A stretch of DNA of 64,000 bases from PFJX01 sp044227325 (GTDB taxonomy: Bacteria > Pseudomonadota > Gammaproteobacteria > Burkholderiales > Thiobacillaceae): the NCBI GenBank assembly GCA_044227325.1, contig JBGAFI010000003.1, forward strand, positions 124,001 through 188,000, in the 5' to 3' direction. The number at the start of each line of letters is the position of its first letter. Position 1 is the first letter of the stretch. Below the pieces are notes generated by a model. It was given only the letters and a program-made list of their open reading frames with translations. It was not told the DNA's origin and ran no database searches. Shown in pieces: positions 7,769-16,808 of the stretch. The position numbers were made by a program, and so were the translations under genes.

Positions 7769-9141
7769 GACGGTTTGCGCGCGCCGGTCGGCGCGGCCAG
7801 CGGGATGCGCGTTTCCGCGCCGAAATCCAGGCGGCCGGCGGCCAGGCGTTGCAGACCGTCGGCGAAGCTGGCTAGGCCGGAGCCGCGCAGCATGACGCAG
7901 GGTTTGCCGGCCTGTTTGCAATGGCGTTTGAGCTGGTAATAGGCGGGATGGCCGACGCAGTCGGCGGGGCAGATCACCGCGTCGGCCTGGCCGAGCAGTT
8001 CCGGCAGGCGGGACAGGGCTTCCTCGCGGCCGCCGTCATGGAAGATGAATTGGCCGCCGGCTTTCTCCACCAGGCTGCGGTATTGGGGTTGCAGGTTGGT
8101 GCGGCCGCCCACGCAGAGCAGGCGGCGGCCGTCGAATTCGGGCCGGGCGGGGCAGGCGTTGTCCATGCCGCAATCCGCGCAGGACGGGGTTTCGTCCAGC
8201 AGCCGCTCCAGCGCGTCCCGCTCCTTCGCCGCGAGTTGGAGGGATTCGGCCAGCTTGCGGTTTTCGGCCTTGAGGGCGAGCAGGCGTTCTTCCAGGGCTT
8301 CCGCGCGGCCGGCGTGGCGGTTCAGCGCTTCCGCCCTTTCCTCGGCTAGCGCCAGTCGGCGTTCCAGATCCGCGAGGCCTTGGCCGGAGTGGGCTTCATG
8401 CAGGCGCTTGCGCAGGTTTTCGTTCTCGCGCCCCCGCTCTTCCGCGGCGGCCAGGGCCTGCTCCAGATGGCGGACGCGCGCGTTCCGGGCGGCCAGTTCC
8501 GCATCCGCCCGTTGCGCGCCGCGCTTGATCTGCCCCTGCAACTGGCCGATCTCGCCTTCGAGCGCGGCGATGCGGGCCAGGTCGGCGCGCACGCCGGCGC
8601 CGACCTGGTGGGACAGCATGTGGATATCCTCGTAGATGCGCTGCCACATGTCGCGGGTCGCGACGCGGCAGGTGATGGCGCCCCACATGGCGCCGGCGGC
8701 CTCGCCCCGGTCCAGCGCGGCTTGCCACATGTCCCGCGCCGCCGATTCGGTTTTCGCCTTGGCGAAGCGGCCGACCCAGAGGGCGTGGCGCCGGTCGAGG
8801 ATCTGCTGGACCGTCTCCGAAACGGGGTTGCGGTTTTTGCAGTGGGACACCACGCCGACGTGGGCGTCGTAATCCGAGGCGTTCGCGGGGACGACGCCCT
8901 GTTTGCGCGCCAGCTTGCGGACTTCCTCCATGGACAGGCAGGTGCCGATGACGGGGCAGAGCAGCTTGTGTTCCAGTTCCCAGAGCCGGGTGGGCAGCCG
9001 GCTGGCGCGCGGCGGCTCGGCTTGCCCGGCTTCGGGCATTGGGTTTTCGTTCGGCGCCCCCTCTTCCTGGCCGAGGAAGCGCGCGGTCCATTCCTTGGCC
9101 AGGTTTTCGGAACGACCGGTGAAAGGGATGACCGCGCTCAT
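7765..9141 (-). CDS. DUF2325 coiled-coil protein
   Basis: A 458-residue cytoplasmic protein. Residues 1-190 form an alpha-helical domain with conserved CPVIGTCLSMEEVRKLAR. Residues 195-330 are a long coiled coil rich in Glu, Ala, Arg and Leu. Residues 340-440 form a Rossmann-like DUF2325 domain with CADCGMDNACPARP, LLCVGGR and DAVICPADCVGHPAYYQLKRHCKQ. The Cys pairs could bind metal or an Fe-S cluster (inference). The function of the family is unknown. The start is MSAVIPFTG at 9141, overlapping the upstream gene by four bases. The Fur-box promoter of the operon and the neighbouring bfr/bfd genes point to a role in iron homeostasis. Confidence 0.85.
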   Translation of the reverse strand: MSAVIPFTGRSENLAKEWTARFLGQEEGAPNENPMPEAGQAEPPRASRLPTRLWELEHKLLCPVIGTCLSMEEVRKLARKQGVVPANASDYDAHVGVVSHCKNRNPVSETVQQILDRRHALWVGRFAKAKTESAARDMWQAALDRGEAAGAMWGAITCRVATRDMWQRIYEDIHMLSHQVGAGVRADLARIAALEGEIGQLQGQIKRGAQRADAELAARNARVRHLEQALAAAEERGRENENLRKRLHEAHSGQGLADLERRLALAEERAEALNRHAGRAEALEERLLALKAENRKLAESLQLAAKERDALERLLDETPSCADCGMDNACPARPEFDGRRLLCVGGRTNLQPQYRSLVEKAGGQFIFHDGGREEALSRLPELLGQADAVICPADCVGHPAYYQLKRHCKQAGKPCVMLRGSGLASFADGLQRLAAGRLDFGAETRIPLAAPTGARKPS

Positions 9142-9443
9142 GCCGCTTCTCCCTGGCATTCCCAGGTGAGCCACGGCTGCCGGCGCGGCGCGGCGGCTAT
9201 CGTGGCCGGACCCGTGGCCGGACCAGGAAGCGCTTCGCCCCGGTGTTCCAGCACCTCGCTCAACTGCCGGCAGCGTTCCCGCAGACGCGGGTCGGCGGCG
9301 GCATCGCCGGCGAGGCGGTCGAGCAGCAGCGTGGCGAGGTGGGCGGAGCGGGGCCGGCCGCTCTGGATATAACAGGCCAGATGTTCGATGACGGCGGCCA
9401 TCAGGTCGGCGCGGCCATCGTTCATGGAGTGTGTCGTCTTCAT
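9138..9443 (-). CDS. Hypothetical helical protein (second gene of Fur-box operon)
   Basis: A 101-residue protein beginning MKTTHSMNDG, chosen over a longer frame because it starts 7 bases after the preceding gene. The middle is helical (LMAAVIEHLACYIQSGRPRS and TLLLDRLAGDAAADPRLRER), the C-terminus is Pro/Ala-rich. No domain is recognised. The stop overlaps the DUF2325 start (ATGA), so the two are likely to be coupled. Its position between a 46-residue membrane peptide and the DUF2325 protein places it under the same Fur-box promoter. Confidence 0.6.
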   Translation of the reverse strand: MKTTHSMNDGRADLMAAVIEHLACYIQSGRPRSAHLATLLLDRLAGDAAADPRLRERCRQLSEVLEHRGEALPGPATGPATIAAAPRRQPWLTWECQGEAA

Positions 9444-9450
9444 GGCGGCC

Positions 9451-9591
9451 TCACCGGTATTCGATCCGGCCGGCGGCCAGGGGTGTTTCCAGAGGTACCA
9501 GGGCATAGACCGCCGCCACCAGCGCGAGAAAAACCAGCAAACCCTTGGCGCTGCCGCGCACCACCCAGAGCATCGTTCGAGCCCATTCCAT
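9451..9591 (-). CDS. 46-residue single-span membrane peptide, first gene of Fur-box operon
   Basis: A very short gene read directly from the sequence: ATG at 9591, TGA at 9451-9453. It has a good AGGAG ribosome-binding site 6-10 bases upstream of the ATG. The peptide begins MEWARTMLWVVRGSAKG and continues with one hydrophobic helix (LLVFLALVAAVYALV), ending in a short polar tail AGRIEYR. It lies 125 bases downstream of a promoter overlapped by a Fur-like box and 7 bases before the next gene. Function unknown; a membrane anchor or regulator for the iron-linked operon is possible. Confidence 0.55.
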   Translation of the reverse strand: MEWARTMLWVVRGSAKGLLVFLALVAAVYALVPLETPLAAGRIEYR

Positions 9592-9722
9592 TTCGGTCTC
9601 CTGTAACAGAGGTATAGGGAATGGCTGGCAGGAGCCCGACCCGGGGGCGCGGCATCCTTCGCTGGCTGGTTTTCGCGTCCGTTTCCCGATCTGAATCGGG
9701 AATTCAGGATGCGTTGGAAGGG

Positions 9723-9752
9723 ATATTAAACGATAACGATTCTCAATAACAA
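9723..9752 (-). promoter_or_regulatory. Promoter with embedded Fur box
   Basis: On the minus strand a TTGTTA -35 (9747-9752) and TAATAT -10 (9723-9728) are 18 bases apart. The spacer contains a Fur-like box at 9732-9750 (GATAACGATTCTCAATAAC on the plus strand), which matches 14 of 19 positions of the classical GATAATGATAATCATTATC. Bound Fur-Fe would occlude the promoter. It drives the four genes running 9591 to 7490. Confidence 0.7.
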
Positions 9753-9773
9753 GGTATTTGTCGTGGCCCGAAC

Positions 9774-9802
9774 AAGAAAAAAGCGGGCACGCCGGCCCGC
9801 TT
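9774..9802 (-). terminator. Intrinsic terminator of bfr
   Basis: AAGCGGGC at 9781-9788 pairs with GCCCGCTT at 9795-9802 around a 6-base loop. On the minus strand it is followed by a run of T, about 25 bases after the bfr stop. Confidence 0.85.
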
Positions 9803-9825
9803 CATCTTTCGGCGCAACGTTCCGT

Positions 9826-10305
9826 TCAGGAGCCGAAATCGCCCATCGCGCTTTGCAGGTAGTTCTGCAAGCCCACCTTGTCGACCAGGTCGAGCTGGGT
9901 TTCCAGATAGTCGATGTGCTCCTCGGTGTCTTCCAGGATGCCGTCCAGGATTTCCCGGGAGACGTAGTCCTTCACCGATTCGCAGTAGGCGATGGCCTCG
10001 ACGTAGAGCTCGCGTCCACCCAGTTCCAGCTTGAGGTCGCCGGACAGGCACTCGGGGACGTTCTCGCCGATGTTGAGCTTGTTCAGGGTTTGCAGATTGG
10101 GCAGCCCTTCCAGGAACAGGATGCGCTCGATGAGCTTGTCGGCGTGGTGCATTTCCTCGATGGATTCGTCGTATTCGTGCTTGCCCAGGGCGTTGAGGCC
10201 CCAGTTCTTGTACATGCGGGCATGGAGAAAATACTGGTTGATGGCGGTCAGCTCCACCGCCAGGGCCTTGTTGAGCAATTGAATGACTTTCTTGTCGCCT
10301 TTCAT
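9826..10305 (-). CDS. bfr: Bacterioferritin
   Basis: A 159-residue iron-storage subunit that assembles into a 24-mer shell. The ferroxidase residues Glu18, Glu51 and His54 are in place and Met52 is the expected axial haem ligand, so this is the haem-binding, catalytically active type. Further ferroxidase residues fall in EDTEEHIDYLETQ near residue 127. Length is standard. The partner ferredoxin bfd is encoded 221 bases upstream on the same strand. A TATAAT at 10428-10433 could be its promoter. Confidence 0.97.
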   Translation of the reverse strand: MKGDKKVIQLLNKALAVELTAINQYFLHARMYKNWGLNALGKHEYDESIEEMHHADKLIERILFLEGLPNLQTLNKLNIGENVPECLSGDLKLELGGRELYVEAIAYCESVKDYVSREILDGILEDTEEHIDYLETQLDLVDKVGLQNYLQSAMGDFGS

Positions 10306-10427
10306 GGGGACTCCTGTCTATGTTGTCCGGAAGCGGGGCGCAACCTGGGAATCTCGGCGAGCCGTTGGCTGGAAAGTGGCTAAAGGGCAATCCGCCGCGC
10401 GAGCCGACCGTAAGTCGGATGCAACGG

Positions 10428-10433
10428 ATTATA
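10428..10433 (-). promoter_or_regulatory. Candidate -10 element for bfr
   Basis: A perfect TATAAT on the minus strand lies about 120 bases upstream of the bfr start. No good -35 is seen at 16-18 bases, so it is a candidate only; an activator could replace the -35. Confidence 0.35.
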
Positions 10434-10525
10434 GGCAAAGGCGGCAATGAAAACGCGCGGGATTCAGCGCCACCGCGAGCGGGGGAATAGGGTGGGCGGA
10501 TCGATGCGGGGGGAAGGAGCGGGGC

Positions 10526-10726
10526 TCAGGCGGCGCAGGCCATGTTCCGCGCCTCGTTGGGACACTGGCGGCATTCCTTGATGATGCCGTGGGCGCAGCG
10601 CGCGCACTTGCCGCATTCGGAGGCCACGCCCAGATGTTCCCGCATGGCGCTCAGCGAATGCACGCCTTGGTCGACGGCGTCGCGAACCTGCTTTTCGGTG
10701 ACGGCCTGACAAATGCAGACGTACAT
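10526..10726 (-). CDS. bfd: Bacterioferritin-associated ferredoxin
   Basis: A 66-residue [2Fe-2S] protein that donates electrons to the Bfr haem so that stored iron can be released (family knowledge). The four cluster ligands are visible: the CIC pair in MYVCICQAV and the CGKC pair in SECGKCARC, in a BFD/NirB-like helix-turn-helix fold. Additional cysteines occur in the C-terminal tail. The start MYVCICQ at 10726 has GGAG upstream; a longer frame would prepend 13 unlikely residues. A Fur-like box 40 bases upstream fits the usual iron-starvation induction of bfd. Confidence 0.95.
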   Translation of the reverse strand: MYVCICQAVTEKQVRDAVDQGVHSLSAMREHLGVASECGKCARCAHGIIKECRQCPNEARNMACAA

Positions 10727-10764
10727 GATGGGCTCCTCGGAGTTGACGGGCGAAGTCTCATGCA

Positions 10765-10783
10765 AATGAGAACGGTTGTCAAT
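10765..10783 (-). promoter_or_regulatory. Fur-like box and -35 upstream of bfd
   Basis: AATGAGAACGGTTGTCAAT on the plus strand is an imperfect 19-base palindrome of the AATGAGAAT-type Fur operator. On the minus strand it includes a perfect TTGACA -35 (10777-10782) with a poor -10 (TGAGAC) 16 bases on. It lies between the GTPase stop and bfd, so it should control bfd. Confidence 0.6.
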
Positions 10784-10809
10784 AACTCAAGAGTACGGTC
10801 AGCAAAAAA

Positions 10810-11865
<1,056 letters not shown>

Positions 11866-11923
11866 GGCCGGACGGTGTTCCGGGTGAGGAAACACCGGAT
11901 TCTATCGGCCGGCGCGAGCCGGG

Positions 11924-13981
11924 TCAGAAATGCCAGCGCGCCTGGATGTAGCCGCGCCGCTCGATCACCACGGGCACGGTCTCGAAGATGTCGCTGGCGA
12001 ATTCCTGGTGCGAGGAATCCAACAGGTTCTGGCCGACCAGGCTGAGTTCCAGATCCTTGCTCGGCGACCAGGCCAGGCGGAAATCCAGACTGGTATAGGC
12101 GGGGATGCGGCGGCTGGCGACATGGGTGGTATCGCGCTCGGCCACATGGCGCAGCCAGAAATCCAACTTCAGCCTTTCGCTCAGGTCGTGGCTGGAGCGC
12201 AGGGAGACGATCTGCCTGGGCAGGGAGCCTTCCAGGTCTTCCACCGTGTCCAGGCTGTCGTCGCTGATCCTCATGCGCGCGTGACTGTAGGCGGCGGACA
12301 GGCGCTAATCGTCCTGTGGATGCCAGTCCAACGCGGCTTCGAAACCGTGCAGATCGGCGGACAGGGCGTTCTGCAGGACGGTGTTGGCCATGACGATGCC
12401 GGCGCCGAGTGGCGTGTAACCGGTGAGGACGGGCGCGCGCAGATCGTCGTAGCGGTGCGCGAAAGCCGCCAGGTCCAGGGACAGGCGCGGCGTGAACTGG
12501 GTGCGGTAGCCCAGTTCGAAGGCATTCACGGTTTCCGAATCCAGCGCGCTGTTGCCGAGCAGGGCCACGGTGACCGCGTTCGCCCCCGCGCCGGCGAAGG
12601 GCGAGGTATTCGGCGCGTAGGTCTGCATGAACTGGAACTGGGCATCCCGCTCCGTGCGATTGGGTGTGCGCACCGCGCGGGCGACGGACACCCAGGCGCT
12701 GCTGCGTTCGTCCACATGCCACAGCAGGCGGGCGTTGGGCTGGAATTCCCAGCCGGTATAGGTGTCGTTTTCCAGGCGCGCGCCCAGGGAAAGACGCCAG
12801 CGGTCCGTCGCCAGGGGAATGTCTCCCTGGGCGTAGAGGCTGAAGGTGGACAGGGTGCGGTCCAGGGGCGAATAGGCGATGGTGAGCGTCGGCGCCCCCA
12901 TCCGATCCATGGCCACCCGATAGCCCGCGCCCCAGGTCAGGTCGGCGCCGGAGGCGAATTCATGGCGCAGGTGGAAATCCAGGTCCAGGGTGTTGCGCTG
13001 CATGGACCAGCCCAGGGTGTTCTCGTTATGGACGTGCTCGAGGGTCGCCTGCAGGCTGGAATCAAGTCCGCCCGAGGTTTTTCCTTCACGGCGGCCCATG
13101 ACGAAGCCGCCCTCGACCAGGGTGTCGTAGTCCACTTCCAGGGAAAACGGCGCCGCCGGCGTGGGCAGGCCGGCGATGTTGGTGGTGCTTTCCCAGCCGC
13201 GCCAGAATTCGCTGATCAAGGTGTAGTCCGCCCCCGAGGCGAGCTTGTCCAGGCGCATGCCGGCGCGGACGCGATGGGAACCGGTGTTCGATTCGCCGCC
13301 GGACAGGCGCTCGTCGTGGCCGATTTCGTCGCCGGTCGCGAACAGCCGCAAATGGGTGTCGGGATCGATTTCCGCGCCCTTGCTCGCGGTCACGGCGCGG
13401 GCTTCCTGGGTGCCGACGGATACCTGCACGTCGACGCCCTGGGTGGCGCTGGCCGGCAGGGTGATGATGTTGATGACCCCGCTGACCGCGTTCGCGCCCC
13501 AGGTCGCGGCGGCGGGGCCGCGGATGACTTCGATGCGCTCGATCAGGGCGAGGGGGATGTTTTCCTGTTCCCACTCCGTGCCCGAATACAAGGGGGTGTA
13601 GACGCTGCGCCCATCCACCAGCACCAGCAGCTTGTTGGCCCAGCGCCCGCTGAAGCCGCGGATGGAAACCGACCAGCGGTTGTCGCCGATGCGGGCGGCA
13701 TCCACGCCGGGCGCCAGGCGCAGGACTTCCGGCAGGCTGGTGGCGCCGGAACGGCGGATTTCTTCCCGGGTGATCACATGGACCGCGGCGGCGGCGTCGG
13801 CCAGTCGCTGGGATTTCTTGCCCAGGGAGGTGATCTCCACCTGAAGCAGCTCCTCCAGCGACAATTCCACCAGCTTGTCCAGCGTGGCATCGGTTTCGCC
13901 GGCGGCGTGGGCCGGCACGGCGCCCGCCAACGCGGCGGTCAGCAGTGCATGGAGAAATGGAGACGTCTCGTTTCTGGGCAT
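11924..13981 (-). pseudogene. TonB-dependent receptor interrupted by an in-frame amber stop
   Basis: An outer-membrane receptor gene of 685 codons. It has a signal peptide (ALLTAALAGAVPAHA), a plug domain with VITREEIRRSGATSLPEVLR and SIRGFSGRWANKLLVLVDGR, and a beta-barrel ending in the aromatic IQARWHF expected of an outer-membrane C-terminus. A TAG at 12305-12307 (codon 559) interrupts it, between LDWHPQDD and RLSAAYSHAR. The frame continues without shift to the natural stop at 11924. In such barrels the sequence is commonly D-W-R-L, so a single TGG to TAG change explains it. The product would lack the last strands and probably fail to insert. A base-call error is the alternative. Ligand unknown; metal or siderophore is likely from context. 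Confidence 0.85.
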
Positions 13982-14139
13982 CGTGAACTCCAGGCCGCAC
14001 TCTGACAGCAAGCCGGCGGTGATTCTGTGGCCTGGATCACAATTCCACGGAAACCAGCGGGCTTCGTGCAATGGAGCGCAGACGATTCACCCCGCGTATA
14101 TCGTCTCCACGTCACGAAACTTGAGTTTGCCGGGCGTTC

Positions 14140-14727
14140 TCAACCCCCCTTCAGATCCTCCAGCATGCTGGACAGGTCGTCGGCGTGTTCCTCCTCCATG
14201 GCCAGGATGCCCTCCAGCATGCGCCGGGTGGTGATGTCCTTGTCGCCGATGTACTGGATCATCTCGCCGTAGCTGTCGATGGCGATGCGTTCCGCGACCA
14301 GATCCTCCCTGATCATGTCGATCAGATCGTCGCCTTCCACATATTCCGCGTGGCTGCGCGTCGCCAGGCCTTCCGGGCTGAAGTCCGGCTCGCCCTTCAA
14401 CTGCACGATGCGCGCGGCGATCTGGTCCGCGTGCATCTGCTCCTCGTTCGCGTGCACCAGGAACTCGGCCGCGACCGCGTCGGCGTTGATGCCGGCGGCC
14501 ATGAAGTGGTGGCGCTTGTAGCGCAGGATGCAGACCAGCTCGGTGGCCAGGGCCTCGTTCAGCAGCTTGACCACCGTGCTCCGGTCGGCCCGGTAGCCGG
14601 CGGTGACCGCGCCGTCCTCGATGTGTTTGCGCGCCCGCTCGCGCAGGGTCTTGATGTCGGTGAGAAAGGGTTTGGCCTCCGGTTTGGCCGCCGCCTTGGC
14701 CTTGGGTGTCGCGCTTTTCTTGGTCAT
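14140..14727 (-). CDS. Ferritin-like protein (Bfr/Dps-related)
   Basis: A 195-residue four-helix-bundle protein. The first 45 residues are a Lys/Ala-rich extension (KKSATPKAKAAAKPEAKP) like the DNA-binding tails of some Dps proteins. Ferroxidase-type residues follow: LNEALATELVCILRYKRHH, EFLVHANEEQMHADQIA and AMEEEHADDL. It stores or detoxifies iron, possibly bound to DNA (inference from the tail). It follows the ZIP transporter by 30 bases and is followed by the TonB receptor, so these form one metal-uptake and storage operon. Confidence 0.85.
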   Translation of the reverse strand: MTKKSATPKAKAAAKPEAKPFLTDIKTLRERARKHIEDGAVTAGYRADRSTVVKLLNEALATELVCILRYKRHHFMAAGINADAVAAEFLVHANEEQMHADQIAARIVQLKGEPDFSPEGLATRSHAEYVEGDDLIDMIREDLVAERIAIDSYGEMIQYIGDKDITTRRMLEGILAMEEEHADDLSSMLEDLKGG

Positions 14728-14757
14728 GTCCGTCTCCTTGTCGTGAATGAAAAAGCC

Positions 14758-15684
14758 TCAACCGAGGCTGGTGTCCAACAGCATCATGATGGCGAAGCCG
14801 GCCATCAGGCCCAGGGTGGCCGGGGTCTGGTGGCCGTTGCGGTGGGTTTCCGGAATGACCTCGTGGGAGACCACGAAGATCATGGCGCCGGCCGCGAGGC
14901 CGAGGCCGATGGGATAGGCGATGGCCAGCCCGCTGGACAGACCCACGCCCAGCAGCGCGCCGACCGGCTCCATGAAGCCGGTCGCGGCGGCGATCAGCAC
15001 CGCGCGCAAGGGCGCCAGCCCGGCGGCGCGCAGGGCCACGGCGACAGCCAGTCCTTCCGGGATGTCCTGCAAGGCGATGGCGCTGGTCAGCGGCAGGCCG
15101 ACGCTCATGTCGCCGCGGGCGAAGCTGACGCCGATGGCCATGCCTTCCGGCAGGTTGTGCAGGGTGATCGCCAGCACGAACAGCCAGACCCGGTTGACCC
15201 GCTCGCAGCCCGGCCCGCAGGGACCGCCGTGGGGATGTTCGTGGGGCGTGAACAGGTCCAGGCCGAGCATGAGCAGCACGCCCAGGCCCAGGCCGAGCAC
15301 CACGGCGAAACCGCCCGCCGCCGCGCTGCCGGTGATCTCCTTGCCCGCTTCCAGGCCCGGCAACAACAGGGAAAACGAGCTGGCGGCCAGCATCATGCCG
15401 GCGGCCAGGCCCAGCAGGGTGTCCTCGGCGCGGCTGCCGATGCCGCGCATGAACAGACCCGGAATCGCGCCCAGGGTGGTGGCGGCGAAGCCCGCGAGGC
15501 CGCCGATCAGGCCGTAGCGCAGGGCGGTGTCGGCATGGCCCGCCAGCATGCCGGCGGCGCTGTTGAGGAACAGCGCCAGCACGGCCAGCAGCGCGATGCC
15601 CAGGCCCAGGGCGGCATGGGGATGGGCGCCCGCGTGGCGCAGCCAGTCCGCGCGCAGGGTCGGGGTTTGCCGGGCAAGTTCCAT
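14758..15684 (-). CDS. ZIP-family metal transporter
   Basis: A 308-residue inner-membrane permease with about eight helices. The binuclear metal site is in helices 4 and 5: ITLHNLPEGMAIGV and ALQDIPEGLAVAVAL; the second motif has Gln-Asp where many ZIPs have His-Asn. A His-rich loop (TPHEHPHGGPCGPGCERV) precedes helix 4 and may collect metal. EPVGALLG is also typical. Substrates in this family are Zn, Fe, Mn or Co (family knowledge). The ferritin-like gene immediately downstream favours iron. Confidence 0.9.
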   Translation of the reverse strand: MELARQTPTLRADWLRHAGAHPHAALGLGIALLAVLALFLNSAAGMLAGHADTALRYGLIGGLAGFAATTLGAIPGLFMRGIGSRAEDTLLGLAAGMMLAASSFSLLLPGLEAGKEITGSAAAGGFAVVLGLGLGVLLMLGLDLFTPHEHPHGGPCGPGCERVNRVWLFVLAITLHNLPEGMAIGVSFARGDMSVGLPLTSAIALQDIPEGLAVAVALRAAGLAPLRAVLIAAATGFMEPVGALLGVGLSSGLAIAYPIGLGLAAGAMIFVVSHEVIPETHRNGHQTPATLGLMAGFAIMMLLDTSLG

Positions 15685-15705
15685 GATCGGTCCGGGGTGT
15701 CCGCG

Positions 15706-15894
15706 TTATCGGCGCGCAGGGTCCGCGCCGGGGGCGGGCGTGTCGCCGCCGCAGGCGATGCCGGCGAGGCCGACACCCAAGCGGGCCATCGCGTCGTAGA
15801 GCGCCGAGGCGCCGGCCGCCGGTGCCGCGGCGGCCCGCTCCGCCGCGACATCGCGGCGCCAGGCGCGGTAGGTGCTGTAGAGGCTCAAAGTCAT
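15706..15894 (-). CDS. Hypothetical 62-residue protein upstream of ZIP
   Basis: A short protein starting MTLSLYSTYRAWRRD with an AGGAGA ribosome-binding site directly upstream. It is Ala-rich and ends in a Gly/Pro/Asp tail (CGGDTPAPGADPARR). No domain is recognised. It ends 21 bases before the ZIP gene and probably shares its transcript. A 15-base palindrome (ATCTA-N5-TAGAT) at 15979-15993 lies about 85 bases upstream and could be an operator for the whole operon. Confidence 0.5.
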   Translation of the reverse strand: MTLSLYSTYRAWRRDVAAERAAAAPAAGASALYDAMARLGVGLAGIACGGDTPAPGADPARR

Positions 15895-16015
15895 GATGTT
15901 CTCCTGATAGGGGTTCGTCTTGCCCCTATTTAAAGACATCGGCGGAACCGGGTGAAATGGATAGTCCCGTTCGCCACCATCTACGTTATAGATTGCATGC
16001 TTCGGCCTGCCGCGT

Positions 16016-16469
16016 TCATCGCACCGACCGATAGACCGCGTCGCGCCCCCGCTTGCTCAGCACCAGTTGCCAGAGCTGGCCCTGGCCGGAGCGGAAGAAG
16101 CCGGCGCAACAGTGCAGGTAGTACTTCCACATGCGGTGGAAACGCTCGTCGTACTTGTCCGAAAGGCCGGGCCAGGCGCGCGCAGCCCGCCGGCTACTCC
16201 TCCACGGCGACGCGCGGCGGACGTTCGAATGACGAGTCCAGGCAGTCGCTGGGCCAAAGTCCGTCCATCTGGGTCTCGCCGAAACCAAGCGCGCCTTGGG
16301 CGAGGATGCGCCGGTACAGCGCGTGGATCACGCACCTGATATCCGAGGGCGCGTTGCCATCGAGGCGCGCCGGTGGCGGCGTCATCAGCTTGAGCAACGC
16401 CGCAGGAAGCGTCTGTCTGGCTTGCCGACTCCATGTGAAGAAACCACGGGGACGAGTCAGTGTCGGCAT
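16016..16469 (-). pseudogene. cfa: Internally deleted cyclopropane-fatty-acid synthase relic
   Basis: Two pieces of one gene lie side by side on the minus strand in different frames. The upstream piece (16469 to 16194) carries the N-terminal signature of Cfa: LDGNAPSDIR, then YRRILAQGALGFGETQMDG and a Trp/Leu-Asp segment. The downstream piece (about 16190 to 16016) carries the C-terminus: AWPGLSDKYDERFHRMWKYY, then CCAGFFRSGQGQLWQLV and YRSVR before the stop. The roughly 250-residue SAM-binding middle is missing, so the enzyme is dead. The deletion junction is near 16185-16215. Confidence 0.85.
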
Positions 16470-16808
16470 GGGGGGTGCTCCGATCCTGATCCGGGTGCGT
16501 CACGGCGGGAGGCAAGGGCGGCGTTTGATCCGGGGACTGGAAAGTTTGCATGGGTTGCCGGATCTGTTGCCCGGGCCCGGATATCCCGCTCGCCTTGCAG
16601 AAATGCTGTACTGCCTGTGTCGGAAATTCTTACAGTGTGAGTGCCGAACCGATCGCAGCGACTGTCAAAACAAGGTGTTAGCAGACGGCAAGAATGTTGC
16701 TAAAGACCTTGTAACCACTAAGGAATAGCCTTAGTTGGCGTTTTGCGGGCTGGGCTCCATCGAACTTACTCGACCGGATTTCCGGCTCGCCTTGTCAAGG
16801 AGCGAATC
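16470..16808. other. Intergenic region between cfa relic and PEP-CTERM gene
   Basis: No gene is supported here. The left half may be decayed sequence belonging to the cfa locus; the right half holds the sigma-54 promoter and leader of the PEP-CTERM gene. Confidence 0.6.
16686..16701 (+). promoter_or_regulatory. Sigma-54 promoter of PEP-CTERM gene 1
   Basis: CGGCAAGAATGTTGCT has GG and GC exactly 10 bases apart and matches TGGCAC-N5-TTGCT at most positions. The predicted start is near 16712, about 97 bases before the GTG start of the gene. Confidence 0.7.

Noticed and set aside
11930..14005. A 691-codon open frame on the plus strand opposite the TonB receptor.
   Set aside because: It is a high-GC antisense shadow; its composition is low-complexity and the minus strand encodes a clear receptor.
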